Positions 36,201 to 47,420 of a DNA stretch of 64,000 nt are shown piece by piece. Below the pieces are notes generated by a model. It made no database searches. It worked only from the letters and a program-made list of their open reading frames with translations, and had not been told where the DNA came from. Location of the stretch: positions 62,001-126,000 of the forward strand of contig JAXGGA010001581.1 in assembly GCA_038373865.1 (NCBI GenBank). Direction: 5' to 3'. The first letter of the stretch is position 1. Every line of letters begins with the position of its first letter. Source of the DNA: Uloborus plumipes. Taxonomy: Eukaryota > Arthropoda > Arachnida > Araneae > Uloboridae. The translations under genes were made by a program, and so were the position numbers.

Positions 36201-37160
36201 TTTGAGCTCCTTAGGGGTCCTAAGGCTGATGATCTCAAATGAGTTAGATTTAATTCTGAGATTAGAAGGAGATTTGATTTTGATTATGTTGTCAGATTTA
36301 TTACAATTTTGGAATTTGGAACAGGATTCAACAGTGGTTTCATCAGAATTGACCACATTCATAGTTTGATTGGAGTTTGATGTCATAAAATGCAATGTGG
36401 TTTTGTCCGAAATGATTCTCTTATTTACAGAATCCAAGATAATTTTGTTCCGGTGAAAAAAATCATACCCAAGAATTATGCTGTAGTTGGAGTTCCAATT
36501 AAAATTGGTAACAAAAAATAAACCAGAGAACCATTTATCTTGGATTTTGAATTTAAGGTCTATGGCTGATGAGTAGGGAACATAGTCGTTATTAATTGTT
36601 TTGATTCGAACAGATCTGGACACATAATGGATTTTAGTAGTCTGTTTCATTTTTGTTAGAGCTTCCTGCTGAATGAGTGATAAATTTGCACCACTGTCTA
36701 AAAGTGCTTCATAATGGTTAGAAGCCACAGTAATTTGAATAATGGGTAAAGAATTGTCTGAATTAGTACAGGACATTACGACCTTAACATTAGACTCATA
36801 CTGAACATTAGCAAAATTTTTGATGTTGTTGCTGTTCTGTGGTGAGCTGTCACGCTGCCCCTTATCAATGTTCTCTAGTTTGGAAACATTTGAGTTGAGA
36901 TTCGAATTCATTTTTTGTGCATCAAAATTGACATAATCAGAATTAGCCCATCTACTAGTACTGCCAATTTTTAGGTCAGTGGTAGCATTTGTTTGGTTCT
37001 TGCCCACTGCCTGATTTTTGTCATATTCTGAGTGGGACATAGTTTGATTAGTAGGTACATTTGATGAAAAAGGTAAGGTAGAAGGCCCTATTCGAAAATT
37101 ATCTTCATTGTGGGTTTCCGCGTCTTTACAAAGGTCATTACTGTTGTCCCGAAAACCCAT
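33237..37160 (-). CDS. pol: Ty3/gypsy-type Pol polyprotein (PR-RT-RH-IN), intact ORF
   Basis: A single 1307-codon frame with all retroelement enzymes in gypsy order. The aspartic protease has DSGA at residues 155-158 and ILGYDF near 229. In reverse transcriptase, the first catalytic aspartate is in VLDLKAAF (about 561) and the second motif is FLDD (623-626), the gypsy variant of YxDD. RNase H shows TDAS (771), RREL (811) and NPSDYLSR (877-884). The integrase has an HHCC zinc knuckle (H978, H981, CKSCESC near 1008), catalytic D1043, D1102 and E1138 (D,D35E), and a GPY/F module (YKGPYFITK, about 1268). All key residues are present and there is no stop or frameshift, so it is young or under selection. 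No env ORF follows. The first ATG is 2 nt after the gag stop in the -1 frame. Synthesis is probably as Gag-Pol by frameshifting at 37166-37172. The protein would copy and integrate element RNA in virus-like particles. Confidence 0.95.
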   Translation of the reverse strand: MGFRDNSNDLCKDAETHNEDNFRIGPSTLPFSSNVPTNQTMSHSEYDKNQAVGKNQTNATTDLKIGSTSRWANSDYVNFDAQKMNSNLNSNVSKLENIDKGQRDSSPQNSNNIKNFANVQYESNVKVVMSCTNSDNSLPIIQITVASNHYEALLDSGANLSLIQQEALTKMKQTTKIHYVSRSVRIKTINNDYVPYSSAIDLKFKIQDKWFSGLFFVTNFNWNSNYSIILGYDFFHRNKIILDSVNKRIISDKTTLHFMTSNSNQTMNVVNSDETTVESCSKFQNCNKSDNIIKIKSPSNLRIKSNSFEIISLRTPKELKKSKLLIFSPGNIKKSCSMLDSIHYAKDSNSFSIIIENTSNNDLVIQKGQNLGSVQEFFENDIIQSTNQTEVLQINHLNMQEILNLRKDELSIHDFDLNHLNECDRVKMQKLLMDNYPVFSKSYKTLGCTDAVIPEFKTLHEFPLQSKPYPIPRIAHAFAQQEIKQLLEAGIIEETKSNYCFPIIFVRKTPNTNEPEQNLKFRMVVDYRLLNAITEPYKICLPKINDIIQNIAGKKLYCVLDLKAAFFQIKLRPQDREKLAFCSELGNFQPTRLPFGSRLSTSYFHMLISKALGHLKGPNLHFFLDDIIIASQSIQEQMEILKTVFDRLKLLNLTLDPKKLQLCKPSINYLGYTVNSNGFSPSENNINKVTKFPIPKNVKQVQTFLGMTNYFRHLIHKYAEIVSPIINLTRKNLPFFWSHECQDAFDQIQDTILKKPTLKSFTPNAPIFLVTDASREALSAILMQRVNDVFFPIEFYSKKLSPAESRYPSIRRELYAIFASVKHFREQLLGIPFTILTDAKTLTNFIQLDKQPDIVCRWMLFLQDFTYNIEHIEGSLNPSDYLSRVYDEELTTNNLNLFQPKHDLSNQIIFQEQQQDKDVLDIIGKLKNNEGNFSKEFCVNEDNILQKCIKVKRRGKTQTVKRIYIPSKLVTPCMENAHIPHFGTQKTYNFLKKLYYFPSMFSEVKAFCKSCESCLANKPKPNKSKPEFISKSGLVSGQSLSIDCVGKLCRSTDGKFFILTILDQYSRFLETYALSSITSSVIIRCLNDYFSSYGIPKVILSDNAKNFISDEIESFFKSLNIDHRKSSIYLPSTNGLVERCHRILKESIASISENTFEWSQKLLLFKLHYNASVHSVTNFSPAQLFLGREINTPMNIFSDPIVGPQYDKYIKQINESSKENKALVVENEAKFFDQHKSQLKGRKVTEFKDGDRVFIKIFHKPYVFMPKYKGPYFITKKFRNNNYLVQNVNDSTEKPIKLHFSKIFSAN

Positions 37161-37162
37161 AT

Positions 37163-38197
37163 CTAGTTTAAAGAATGTTTATTTTGGTTTCTGTCATATG
37201 GGGTATTGAACCTTCCTCTATTTCTGAAAAAAATTCCCCTGTATCCAGAGCGACTCCTGCGATAATTAAATTGCCCCCCACGAGAACTAGCATAACCACC
37301 GCGAGAATTAAATTGGTCCCCCCTTGAGTAAAATTGACCCCCGTTAGAACTATAATGCCCCCCACGAGAATTACCAGGAAAAAACCAGCACTGAGTTGTC
37401 AAGTGCCCCTTATGGCAAATGTGACATTGAACAGTGGGATTATGAACGGAAGTTGATGGAACTGCCTGATCAAAATTTTGAGCATAGCCTGAATTCAGAG
37501 AATTGATTTCATGCTGAAAGACTGGCGCAGCAGGATTTAAAGTGCAGGACTGTTTCAAGTTAGCAATTGATTCAGAAAGTTTCTGAATCTTGTCATTTGT
37601 AACTGCTTGGCTCTGCAATAAAACATTGATTTCAACTTGTGAAGGCTGAACTGGAAAGTTATCATTGTTGCTTAAAGCCCTTTCTACATTTTTTGCTATT
37701 CGTACAGCACTTTCAAATGTTTTGGGACCTTGTTTTTCAACCTCTATCTTGCAGTCAGGTCTTAGAGCCTGCAAAAATTTTGACAATTTAGTTTTCCCCA
37801 TTAAGTCCAAAATATCTAACGTGGAGTTATTATTGGGGTTTAGGTATGCATCCGCAGAATTTGAAACCATATCAGCTAACTCCTGGACAGATTGATTGGG
37901 TTTATGAGAAATATCCCAGAAGGATTTTTGTAGAGATTCAAAGTTAGTTTGTTTTGAGAATTTTTTCCTCAGTTCCTCACACAACTCTGAAAAAGTGGCA
38001 ACCGAATTCTTTTCAAGAAATTTTGATGCAAATTCATAGGCTTTGTCTCTTAATTGTAATTTTAGAACAATAATTCTTTTATCTGCAGACCATTTCTCTA
38101 GTTTAGCTATATCCTCCATACTACTAATAAATGTATTCACATTTTCATCATTTTTACCCGCGAAGGTGGGTAGCAGGGAAATTAAAGAATTAGCCAT
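37163..38197 (-). CDS. gag: Gag-like nucleocapsid protein, gypsy type
   Basis: The open frame begins at 38275, but I choose the ATG at 38195-38197 (MANSLISLLPTFAG, 344 residues). The 26 codons upstream overlap a splice-acceptor pyrimidine tract, and this ATG has a favourable context (A at -3, G at +4). The N-terminal and middle part resembles the retrotransposon Gag capsid fold (FAG..DENVNTFISSMEDIAK, then FSELCEELRKKFSKQ). The C-terminus has one zinc knuckle, CHICHKGHLTTQC. It is spaced CX2CX3HX4C, one residue shorter than the usual CX2CX4HX4C. An RGG/GGQF-rich basic tail (about 300-355 of the long frame) should bind RNA. The stop is TAG at 37163-37165, preceded directly by TTTAAAC. The likely role is particle assembly and RNA packaging for the downstream Pol. 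Confidence 0.9.
   Translation of the reverse strand: MANSLISLLPTFAGKNDENVNTFISSMEDIAKLEKWSADKRIIVLKLQLRDKAYEFASKFLEKNSVATFSELCEELRKKFSKQTNFESLQKSFWDISHKPNQSVQELADMVSNSADAYLNPNNNSTLDILDLMGKTKLSKFLQALRPDCKIEVEKQGPKTFESAVRIAKNVERALSNNDNFPVQPSQVEINVLLQSQAVTNDKIQKLSESIANLKQSCTLNPAAPVFQHEINSLNSGYAQNFDQAVPSTSVHNPTVQCHICHKGHLTTQCWFFPGNSRGGHYSSNGGQFYSRGDQFNSRGGYASSRGGQFNYRRSRSGYRGIFFRNRGRFNTPYDRNQNKHSLN
37166..37172 (-). promoter_or_regulatory. -1 ribosomal frameshift heptamer TTTAAAC
   Basis: In the gag frame the sequence reads TC T-TTA-AAC TAG, a perfect X XXY YYZ slippery site whose last base touches the gag stop. Slipping back one base puts ribosomes on TTT-AAA-CTA-GAT-ATG, which is exactly the pol frame with no intervening stop. 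This explains the gag/pol phase relation better than reinitiation. I did not fold the downstream RNA to look for a stimulatory pseudoknot. Confidence 0.8.
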
Positions 38198-38207
38198 GAT
38201 CAGAGTT

Positions 38208-38903
38208 CTGTGAAAATCGAAGGAAAAGGCAAAAAAAAATTGCTTAAAATCAAAATGCAATTGAAAGATTATCATACATTAAAAAACAGCTTAAGAAAAT
38301 ACACAATGACTTCATTTTGATGTTAAAAAGTGTGCATAATACCAAAAAGCAATGATGTCAATATACACGAAACGCAAGCAAAAAATCAATTAAATCATCC
38401 ATCATTAAACAAATTCCCATTTGCAAAGAATGCCCTTTTTAAAAGAGTCAAAGCATGTAAAAATATCAGTTCATGTAAAATACACAACACAAAGGAGAAA
38501 AGCAAATTTAACTTCATGAAAAATGACCCTAATTCGTAACATATACCTTGTGATTAGGAATTTCAGCAAAATTAATTAAAAACATGATATTTTAACACAA
38601 TCAGAAAACATTTTAACACAATTAATATCATTCCTTCCTATGGATCTGAAGTGAGAATCAAAATCATTTGCATGTTTCCGCAATGCATCACCAAGGAAAA
38701 AGGAATATTAATAACCCAGCACGAACCTTTTCAAAAAATTTAAAAACATAGCTTTTTGTCACGGCACCATTTTAATGTTGCGGTGGTATTGAAAAGATAA
38801 AAGGAATGAATGAAAACATTTAAACATTATGCCTTGTGTAAAAACATGCTAAGGGTGATGCATGAATAAAACCAATAATGATGAAACAAAGTTTTTGACT
38901 TAC
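38208..38903 (-). other. Probable 5' leader intron of the gag-pol unit
   Basis: On the minus strand, GCG|GTAAGTC at 38906-38897 is a near-consensus donor. The segment TTTTGCCTTTTCCTTCGATT TTCACAG ending at 38208 is a strong acceptor, placed 10 nt upstream of the gag ATG at 38197. The 696-nt interval has stops in all frames. Splicing would give a compact leader joined to gag. A tRNA-primer-like TGGTGCCGTGAC (38774-38763) lies inside the intron, so only unspliced RNA would keep it. Confidence 0.5.
38763..38774 (-). promoter_or_regulatory. Possible primer-binding site
   Basis: TGGTGCCGTGAC on the minus strand resembles the TGGCGNCCGTGAC primer-binding sites of gypsy elements (recalled, not searched). 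It is preceded by CCACCGCAACATTAAAA, which would put a 5' LTR end near 38780. No matching LTR is seen at the 3' side, so this remains tentative. Confidence 0.35.
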
Positions 38904-39610
38904 CGCACTAGTTTATTCACATCTCACACAAAATGAATTTAAATGAAGAAACAGAATGCTTTACAGATGATCTCCAGTATGATGCAGTTGGCTATATCAG
39001 TTCGATAGTTCATAATTAATAATTTTTCCATAGAGTTCCTCGTGGCCAAGATTAGGCCTATCGGATATTAATAACTGAAGTCCTAATTTTTGAATCCAGC
39101 TACATCCAGGATTCATTCTGGAGCACAAAAGAATAATCTGGTCTTGAGTAAATAGTAGATCACGTTTTTGCTGTAGTTGAAATTATTTTATATTTCTATC
39201 GCAGAAGTTTTCTCTTTCGCCTCTTCCAAACACATCTTAAATTTTCGAGGGGGGAGAGAGCGCACACAACACCAACACCTTCCATCTTAGCAACTCCGCA
39301 AAAAACGGGGGAGAAAAAGAAGATGACTTGCAATATTCTTTCTGGAGAGAGGCCGTCCTGTATTCCCATTGGTTCTTTTCCCCAGACAAGAGCCAGTCTC
39401 GAACTCAGATGGTGGTTGACAAGCCATACAGATGAAAACAGCGTCTCACCTCTTCAATACTCCGGCAGCAAAGGAAGAAGTGAAGTTACACAGCCGAGAG
39501 GAATGACTGCTGTTGAAGTGAAGGCATCAGCGATGTTTGTTTACATGGGGGAAGTTGCACTGCTAGGGTTTGTTGCCGTGTGTTGGCGTAGGATTAATGA
39601 GGAATGTGAA
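38904..39610 (-). promoter_or_regulatory. GC-richer leader/promoter region upstream of gag
   Basis: 700 bp of clearly less AT-rich sequence lies upstream of the gag-pol unit, including a GGGGGGAGAGAGCGCACACA segment at 39247-39266 and AATAAA (minus) at 38911-38916. This is the position of a 5' LTR or promoter plus leader exon. A 106-codon plus-strand frame (39323-39643) crosses it. I see no domain in that frame and do not call it a gene. Confidence 0.4.
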
Positions 39611-39625
39611 AATCTTTCTTTCACA
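39611..39625. repeat. 15-bp direct repeat, right copy
   Basis: AATCTTTCTTTCACA, identical to 32610-32624. It is followed by GGGGCGATGG, the same motif that precedes the left copy, which suggests the boundary between insert and hAT arm. Confidence 0.7.
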
Positions 39626-40266
39626 GGGGCGATGGGTACTTAGAAGAGAAAACAGTAGTAATAAAAGGGTAGCGAAAACCGAAATTGTAAACATGTACGA
39701 AACCGGTTGCTCAAAGTTCAAACCATTAATCACAAGTTAAGAAAGAAACAAATTAAAGTTCAAGAGGTTCCTCCTTGCACCTCGGATGAACCTTAGGTAT
39801 TTTGTCATTCATTGTCCATTTTATGAATTTTCAGATTTTCATCTTATTTTCCTTCAAATTTTTGGTTTCAATGATTTTAATTCCCCCAGATTCCAAGGTA
39901 GAAAAAAAAATAATTTCTTGAAAAACGTACTTCTGTTTTTTGAAAAGTACGTCAATGATCTTAGTTTATTGTTAACCTTCAAATGCTATATCAGTTCGCT
40001 TTGCGAAAGAAAAAAAAATAAAGGTATTTTATTCATTAATTAAAATTTTTTGTTTAAAATTCGTTGGTTATAATTGCTTTGTTGCGTATATTTTACTTCA
40101 AATTAAAATTACGCATTAAACATTTTTAATAATATTGCGATGTTCACTTGCGCCAACTTATGGTTTTTTTAGAAGAAGAAAAGGGGGGAGGGGGGCGCGA
40201 TAGTTGACAATCAGCATCTTGAAGGGGGCGATGAGCTCAAGAAGGTTGGGAAACACTGGTTTAGAA

Positions 40267-40655
40267 GGCCCTGGGTATAGAGTAGTGTTAAGCCGAAAAG
40301 TACGTGTTAGTAATTTGATACTACTGCTCTCGTCGGGGGTAGAACAGCTTCGTTTGTAGCTGTCATTGACAGCTGATGAAATAGAAAATTGATGACCCAT
40401 CCTAAAAATCAGGAGGGATGGTCTGGTCCATCGGTCTATGCGCCTGAAGTTGCAAAGCACTTACGTCAGGGCTCGCTTTATGACGACGAGCACGAAACAG
40501 CTTGCTGTCTTTCTAAAGCTTGCATTGAACCGGGACCCCCCGGACAAAGAACACGCTCCTTCAATGGAGTGCTTTTTCTCGGAGACCCAGATAGAATCCT
40601 TATCTTTTTCCCATAACATTGTAGAAACACAACTTAGAAGCTTTCACTTTCAGCA
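40267..40655. other. GC-richer unassigned segment right of the hAT end
   Basis: Several overlapping frames of 75-100 codons exist on both strands at 40158-40698, but none carries a motif I know. The composition differs from the AT-rich neighbourhood, which suggests a gene or element remnant. Confidence 0.25.
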
Positions 40656-40659
40656 AGTC

Positions 40660-40764
40660 TGGATTACACGATTACAAGACCAAATTACGATTATTTAAAG
40701 TTAGATTACAAGTACGATTACGCAAGAAATACTTGATTAAAATTACGATTACACGATTACAAGA

Positions 40765-40765
<1 letters not shown>
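40660..40765. repeat. GATTACGATTAC-type degenerate repeat
   Basis: Repeated GATTACACGATTACAAG and ATTACGATTA motifs run up to the TA array at 40766. It is similar to 31655-31715. Confidence 0.6.
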
Positions 40766-40797
<32 letters not shown>

Positions 40798-40800
<3 letters not shown>

Positions 40801-41447
40801 GGTGTCCACTCCAATCGTGGACCAATAGCTAATTTTTAAACCGTTAGAGATAAGCATATAGTTTATTGAGGAAAAAATCTCCAAATTATGAAAGGAATTT
40901 TGGGTCTATTCAATGTTTTTCAAAAAATCAAATTTTGAAAGAGTTACGAAATTTAAATTTTTATACAGCCCCCCAGTCGTATCAATCATATTTAGTAAAA
41001 CATTCTTGACACTGCAACGTTTAAAACTAAAAAAAAATCACTCTTCTACCACAAAAATTGACCGAGTTATAACGTTTTGAAAAATCAAGATTTTGAATGA
41101 TTTCGCATACGGTCCCTTAAGCCATCTCTCGATGACGTCATGAAACAATGCAAAATCTTGATTTTTCAAAACGTCATAACTCGGTCAATTTTTGTGGTAG
41201 AAGAGTGATTTTTTTTAATTTTAAACTTTACAGTGTCAAGAATGTTTTACTAAATATGATTGATAGGACTGGGGGGCTGTATAAAAATTTAAATTTCGTA
41301 ACTCTTTCAAAATTTGATTTTTTGAAAAACATTGAATAGACCCAAAATTCCTTTCATAATTTTGAGATTTTTTCCTAAATAAACTATATGCTTATCTCTA
41401 ACGGTTTAGAAATTAGCTATTGGTCCACGATTAGAGTGGACACCTTG
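40798..41447 (-). mobile_element. 650-bp foldback element, copy A
   Basis: Ends CAGGGTGTCCACTC and its complement. The two arms of about 300 bp are nearly perfect inverted repeats (CGTGGACCAATAGCTAATTT, CAGCCCCCCAGTC, CACTCTTCTACCAC etc.). The asymmetric centre of about 60 bp (TGATTTCGCATACGGTCC...GATGACGTCATGAAACAA) gives polarity. This copy is opposite to B and D. TA repeats abut both ends. No coding capacity. Confidence 0.85.
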
Positions 41448-41457
41448 TATATATATA

Positions 41458-42108
41458 CAGGGTGTCCACTCCAATCGTGGACCAATAGCTAATTTCTAAA
41501 CCGTTAGAGATACGCATATAGTTTATTTAGGAAAAAATCTCCAAATTATGAAAGGAATTTTGGGTCTATTCAATGTTTTTCAAAAAATCAAATTTTGAAA
41601 GAGTTACAAAATTTAAATTTTTATACAGCCCCCCAGTCCTATCAATCATATTTAGTAAAACATTCTTGACACTGTAACGTTTAAAACTAAAAAAAAAATC
41701 ACCCCTCTACCACAAAAATTGACCGAGTTATGACGTTTTGAAAAATCAAGATTTTGCATTATTTCATGACGTCATCGAGAGATCGCTTAAGGGACCGTAT
41801 GCGAAATCCTTCAAAATCTTGATTTTCCAAAACGTCATAACTCGGTCAATTTTTGTGGTAGAAGAGTGATTTTTTTTAGTTTTAAACGTTACAGCTTCAA
41901 GAATGTTTTACTAAATATGATTGATAGGACTGGGGGGCTGTATAAAAATTTAAATTTCGTAACTCTTTCAAAATTTGATTTTTTGAAAAACATTGAATAG
42001 ACCCAAAATTCCTTTCGTAATTTGGAGATTTTTTCCTAAATAAACTCTATGCTTATCTCTAACGGTTTAGAACTTAGCTATTGGTCCACGATTGGAGTGG
42101 ACACCCTG
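41458..42108 (+). mobile_element. 650-bp foldback element, copy B
   Basis: Same structure as copy A, only 10 bp away and with the central segment reversed. Termini CAGGGTGTCC...GGACACCCTG. It is followed directly by a TA array. Confidence 0.88.
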
Positions 42109-42259
<151 letters not shown>

Positions 42260-42261
42260 TA

Positions 42262-44476
<2,215 letters not shown>

Positions 44477-44499
44477 TATATATATATATATATATATAT

Positions 44500-47415
44500 T
44501 CAACTAGATGAATATATCTAGGAGTAATGTTGGAGAATATGGATGTTTTAAAATTGAAAAACTTTCGCTATTAAATTAAAAGGAAATATTTAACATTTAA
44601 TTATTACAGTTGAAAAGGATGTTTTTTAATAATAATAGGAAACAATGCTAAATAAATAAATCTTAACCTTACAAAAATCAGTTTAGAAAAAATAATATGG
44701 ATGGGGGAAAAAACAATAGTTTCATCTTAAATAGATGATTGTATTTGACGTTATCTAGTAAAAAGATTCCTCGACTTCTTGTTCTGTGAAGCAAAAAACA
44801 AAGCGTTTTCCATAACATTCATAAAATAATGAGTAGCGTTTGTTATTTCAAAATTGGAAAACTTAAGTACTTGTTCGAGTATTGAAATTTACATGCAACA
44901 GAGGGGAAAAAAATACGTCTTCTGAAAACTGCTAACTTTATACTATTAAGTAATATAATCAGTAACGAAAAACGTATCCTGATTGTTATATAAATTCTGG
45001 TTAATAATTACTAAAAATATGAAAATAGGATTGAAATTGTAATTGATTTAATTTTACTTACGAAAAATATTTACGAAAATAGAAAGAAGTGTAGAACAAA
45101 GAGATGAAATTATTTTACTTGTTTGAAGATTAAATCACATACTAGCAAATCAAATCTGTAGCAGCATCATTTAAGCACGGAAGAGCTAATCTTTAAATAA
45201 AATTTTTAAACTATTACTAAGAAAGTATTCACTGATTACTAAGCATTAAGTAGTACAAGCAATAAACATATGTAATTTTAAGGAATTTGTAAGATAAGCA
45301 AAAAATTGAGCGGATGAAACCTCTGCTTTGAACTTTAATAAAACAATATGTTTTTATTCATAAGTTGATTCGCATAACGATGAACTAACTTTCAGTCATC
45401 TTTTCTCAATTTTTAAGGTTTACCCCCTTCCCCTTTCAGTCATTTTTCTAAGCGCTTAACATTACATGGGATTTTAAATGAGATTAATTTACTTTCTCAT
45501 TAAGGGCACTTGTTAACGCTTTGCTAAGAGTATGCATATTCAAATATTTTAGCATTAATATTTATTAATAATGATAGTAACTGTCTGAACAAAAAGTAAA
45601 GGATGACCTCTCAAACTTCCGTCGCTTGAACTTCAAAACATAATTTAAAAAAAAAAAAATACTACTTGTTGTATAAGATTTTTTTTCCACCGATGATGAT
45701 CATGTTTGTTGCTCTATTTTTCAAAAATAAAATTAAAAAATCGAAAACTCCCCTTTTGGCTTAAGCTGGATTTAAATCAATTGTTATATTTGTGGGTAAT
45801 GGCAGGTATTGTTGAGTCTAAGTAAGAAAAACCAAGTCTTTGATTATTGACATTTTTATACACTTTAAAAAATACTGCTTGTACCGCTGTAAGAATTTCC
45901 TGAAATTACCTCGGAAAGTTAAACTTATTACTAAGCTTTTAAAGAGAAGTTTGTCCTTAACAAGGCCTCTGGAGGAAAACCCCTTGGTTTTTTCTTTTCT
46001 TTAGGAATAAAAGCGCATCGAATAGTGTTCCCATTTCTAACTTTTAAGAAGTTTTTTTTTTTTTTAAATCCTTAATAGATGATTAATAGTTGATTTTTTT
46101 TAATGATAAAACAAATGACCAAGAGTAATCATCTTAAGCCTATCTTAACAACCTCTACATTTCAAAAGTTATAAAATATGGTAGTAAAATATATGTATTC
46201 AGGAAAAAGTGATTTTTTTTCGTGTTTTATGCAATGTTTTGCTGCCGTAAAATGTACCACATAGTTTTTAGGATAGTTGAATTTTATATTCCAAAACATT
46301 TATAATGTAAAATCTAAGTTCCAGTAATTTTAAATGTGCCATAATTATGCTCAAACTTCCCTGGCTTATTGAACCATACCCAAAATTACTCTTCACACAG
46401 CTGCTCGATGTAGCGACACTACACATGTTAAGTGCGCCACTTATTAACATCTAAAACAGAAAACAATGCCTATTAGATGTAGTACACAGAATTGCAGGAA
46501 ATGTGGCATTTTAGTTTTTGATATCCCTTCTCCTCAACTGCAGCTTTTTAAATTATTTGAACAATTTTAAGCAATAAATGGCAAAATAAATTTGAATAGT
46601 AAATATACGTTTTAGCATAAGTGGCAAAAGATCTAGGTACATTTTTAAAAACTAAGCATGGCAAATGCGGAGCACAAAAATATTCAGCATGTATACTTTT
46701 ACTTTCAGATTTAACTTTGAGTAAAAACACCCATTCTTAAACACTAGTAAAAAGCTGAAAACACAAGAGAAGTACAAAATTAATTGAGAAAATCTTTGAA
46801 TGTAGTAACGAGACTTACAATTAGTCGTTTTGCGGAATAAGTACAGTGCGATGCAAAAGTTTAGACAAAATGCAAATATATAAATAAAAAGAATATTCAA
46901 CGAAATGCTTTCAAATTTCTAATGCAGGTAGAAAATATGGGCCCAAATACGTGTCTGGCGTTTCTAAATGTATATAACCGAAATGAAAATCGTAAATTAT
47001 AAACGACTTTTTTTTTTTGCTTTCGAAAATGTTTAATGGCAAGTCAGATTTTATGCAAATATCAATTGAAATGTTATTGATGGAGGAAAAGCGAGACATT
47101 TTTCTTCAAATATAAAGCGCAGAGATTCGCTGAATGAATAGTCCAAATCCCAAAATCTCTGTAGTTCTCTTGCTAAGAAGAGGAAAATTTTTGGACGTCG
47201 AAATTTGAAAATGAACCCACTTTTAATTTTTCGTCCTTCAAATCAGTAGTACATTGTTTTTTACTTCGTGGAGTGCAAATGGCGTATTGGGGGGGGGGGC
47301 TTAAAGTTAAAACTTGCATTAAAAAAACATCTTAATAACCCAGAAGTTTAGTTAGCATGGTTTGGTGGCACTGCTTTATGTTCACTTGTGTTCTGGTTGA
47401 ATGGGTAACAAATTC
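44500..47415. other. AT-rich spacer
   Basis: 2.9 kb of AT-rich DNA with homopolymer runs. Short minus-strand frames at 46268-47099 have no motif. No element ends were found. Confidence 0.5.
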
Positions 47416-47420
47416 TTATA

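Larger units (their letters stand above)
32540..40258. mobile_element. hAT-type element ends enclosing a gag-pol insert
   Basis: The left terminus CAGTGGTTCTCAACCTGG and the reverse complement of the right terminus CAGTGTTTCCCAACCTTC share the hAT-type consensus CAGTGKTTCYCAACCT. A perfect 8-bp duplication GTTTAGAA flanks them (32532-32539 and 40259-40266), the size expected for hAT. Subterminal GGGGCGAT/GGGGCGG repeats are present at both ends. No hAT transposase, BED finger or dimerisation domain is visible, so the DNA element was non-autonomous or lost its gene. Between the ends lies a retroelement gag-pol on the minus strand. Total length is 7,719 bp. Confidence 0.78.

Noticed and set aside
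33303..36369. Small plus-strand ORFs inside pol (33303, 35161, 36169, 37665)
   Set aside because: Antisense shadows of the gag-pol reading frames.
38763..38774. Taking the TGGTGCCGTGAC motif as proof of a 5' LTR
   Set aside because: A 12-base resemblance is not enough without a matching 3' LTR. Kept only as a low-confidence site.
39323..39643. 106-codon plus-strand ORF opposite the gag-pol leader
   Set aside because: No domain. It lies in a GC-richer control region where long frames arise by chance, and its 3' part runs into the 15-bp repeat and hAT arm.
40158..40698. Overlapping 75-100-codon ORFs on both strands beside the hAT end
   Set aside because: No recognisable motif and mutually overlapping. 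Part lies in the hAT subterminus.
46464..46570. Short plus-strand frame starting MPIRCSTQNCRKCG
   Set aside because: Too short (about 35 codons) and no supporting splice or start context. The cysteine spacing matches no motif I know.
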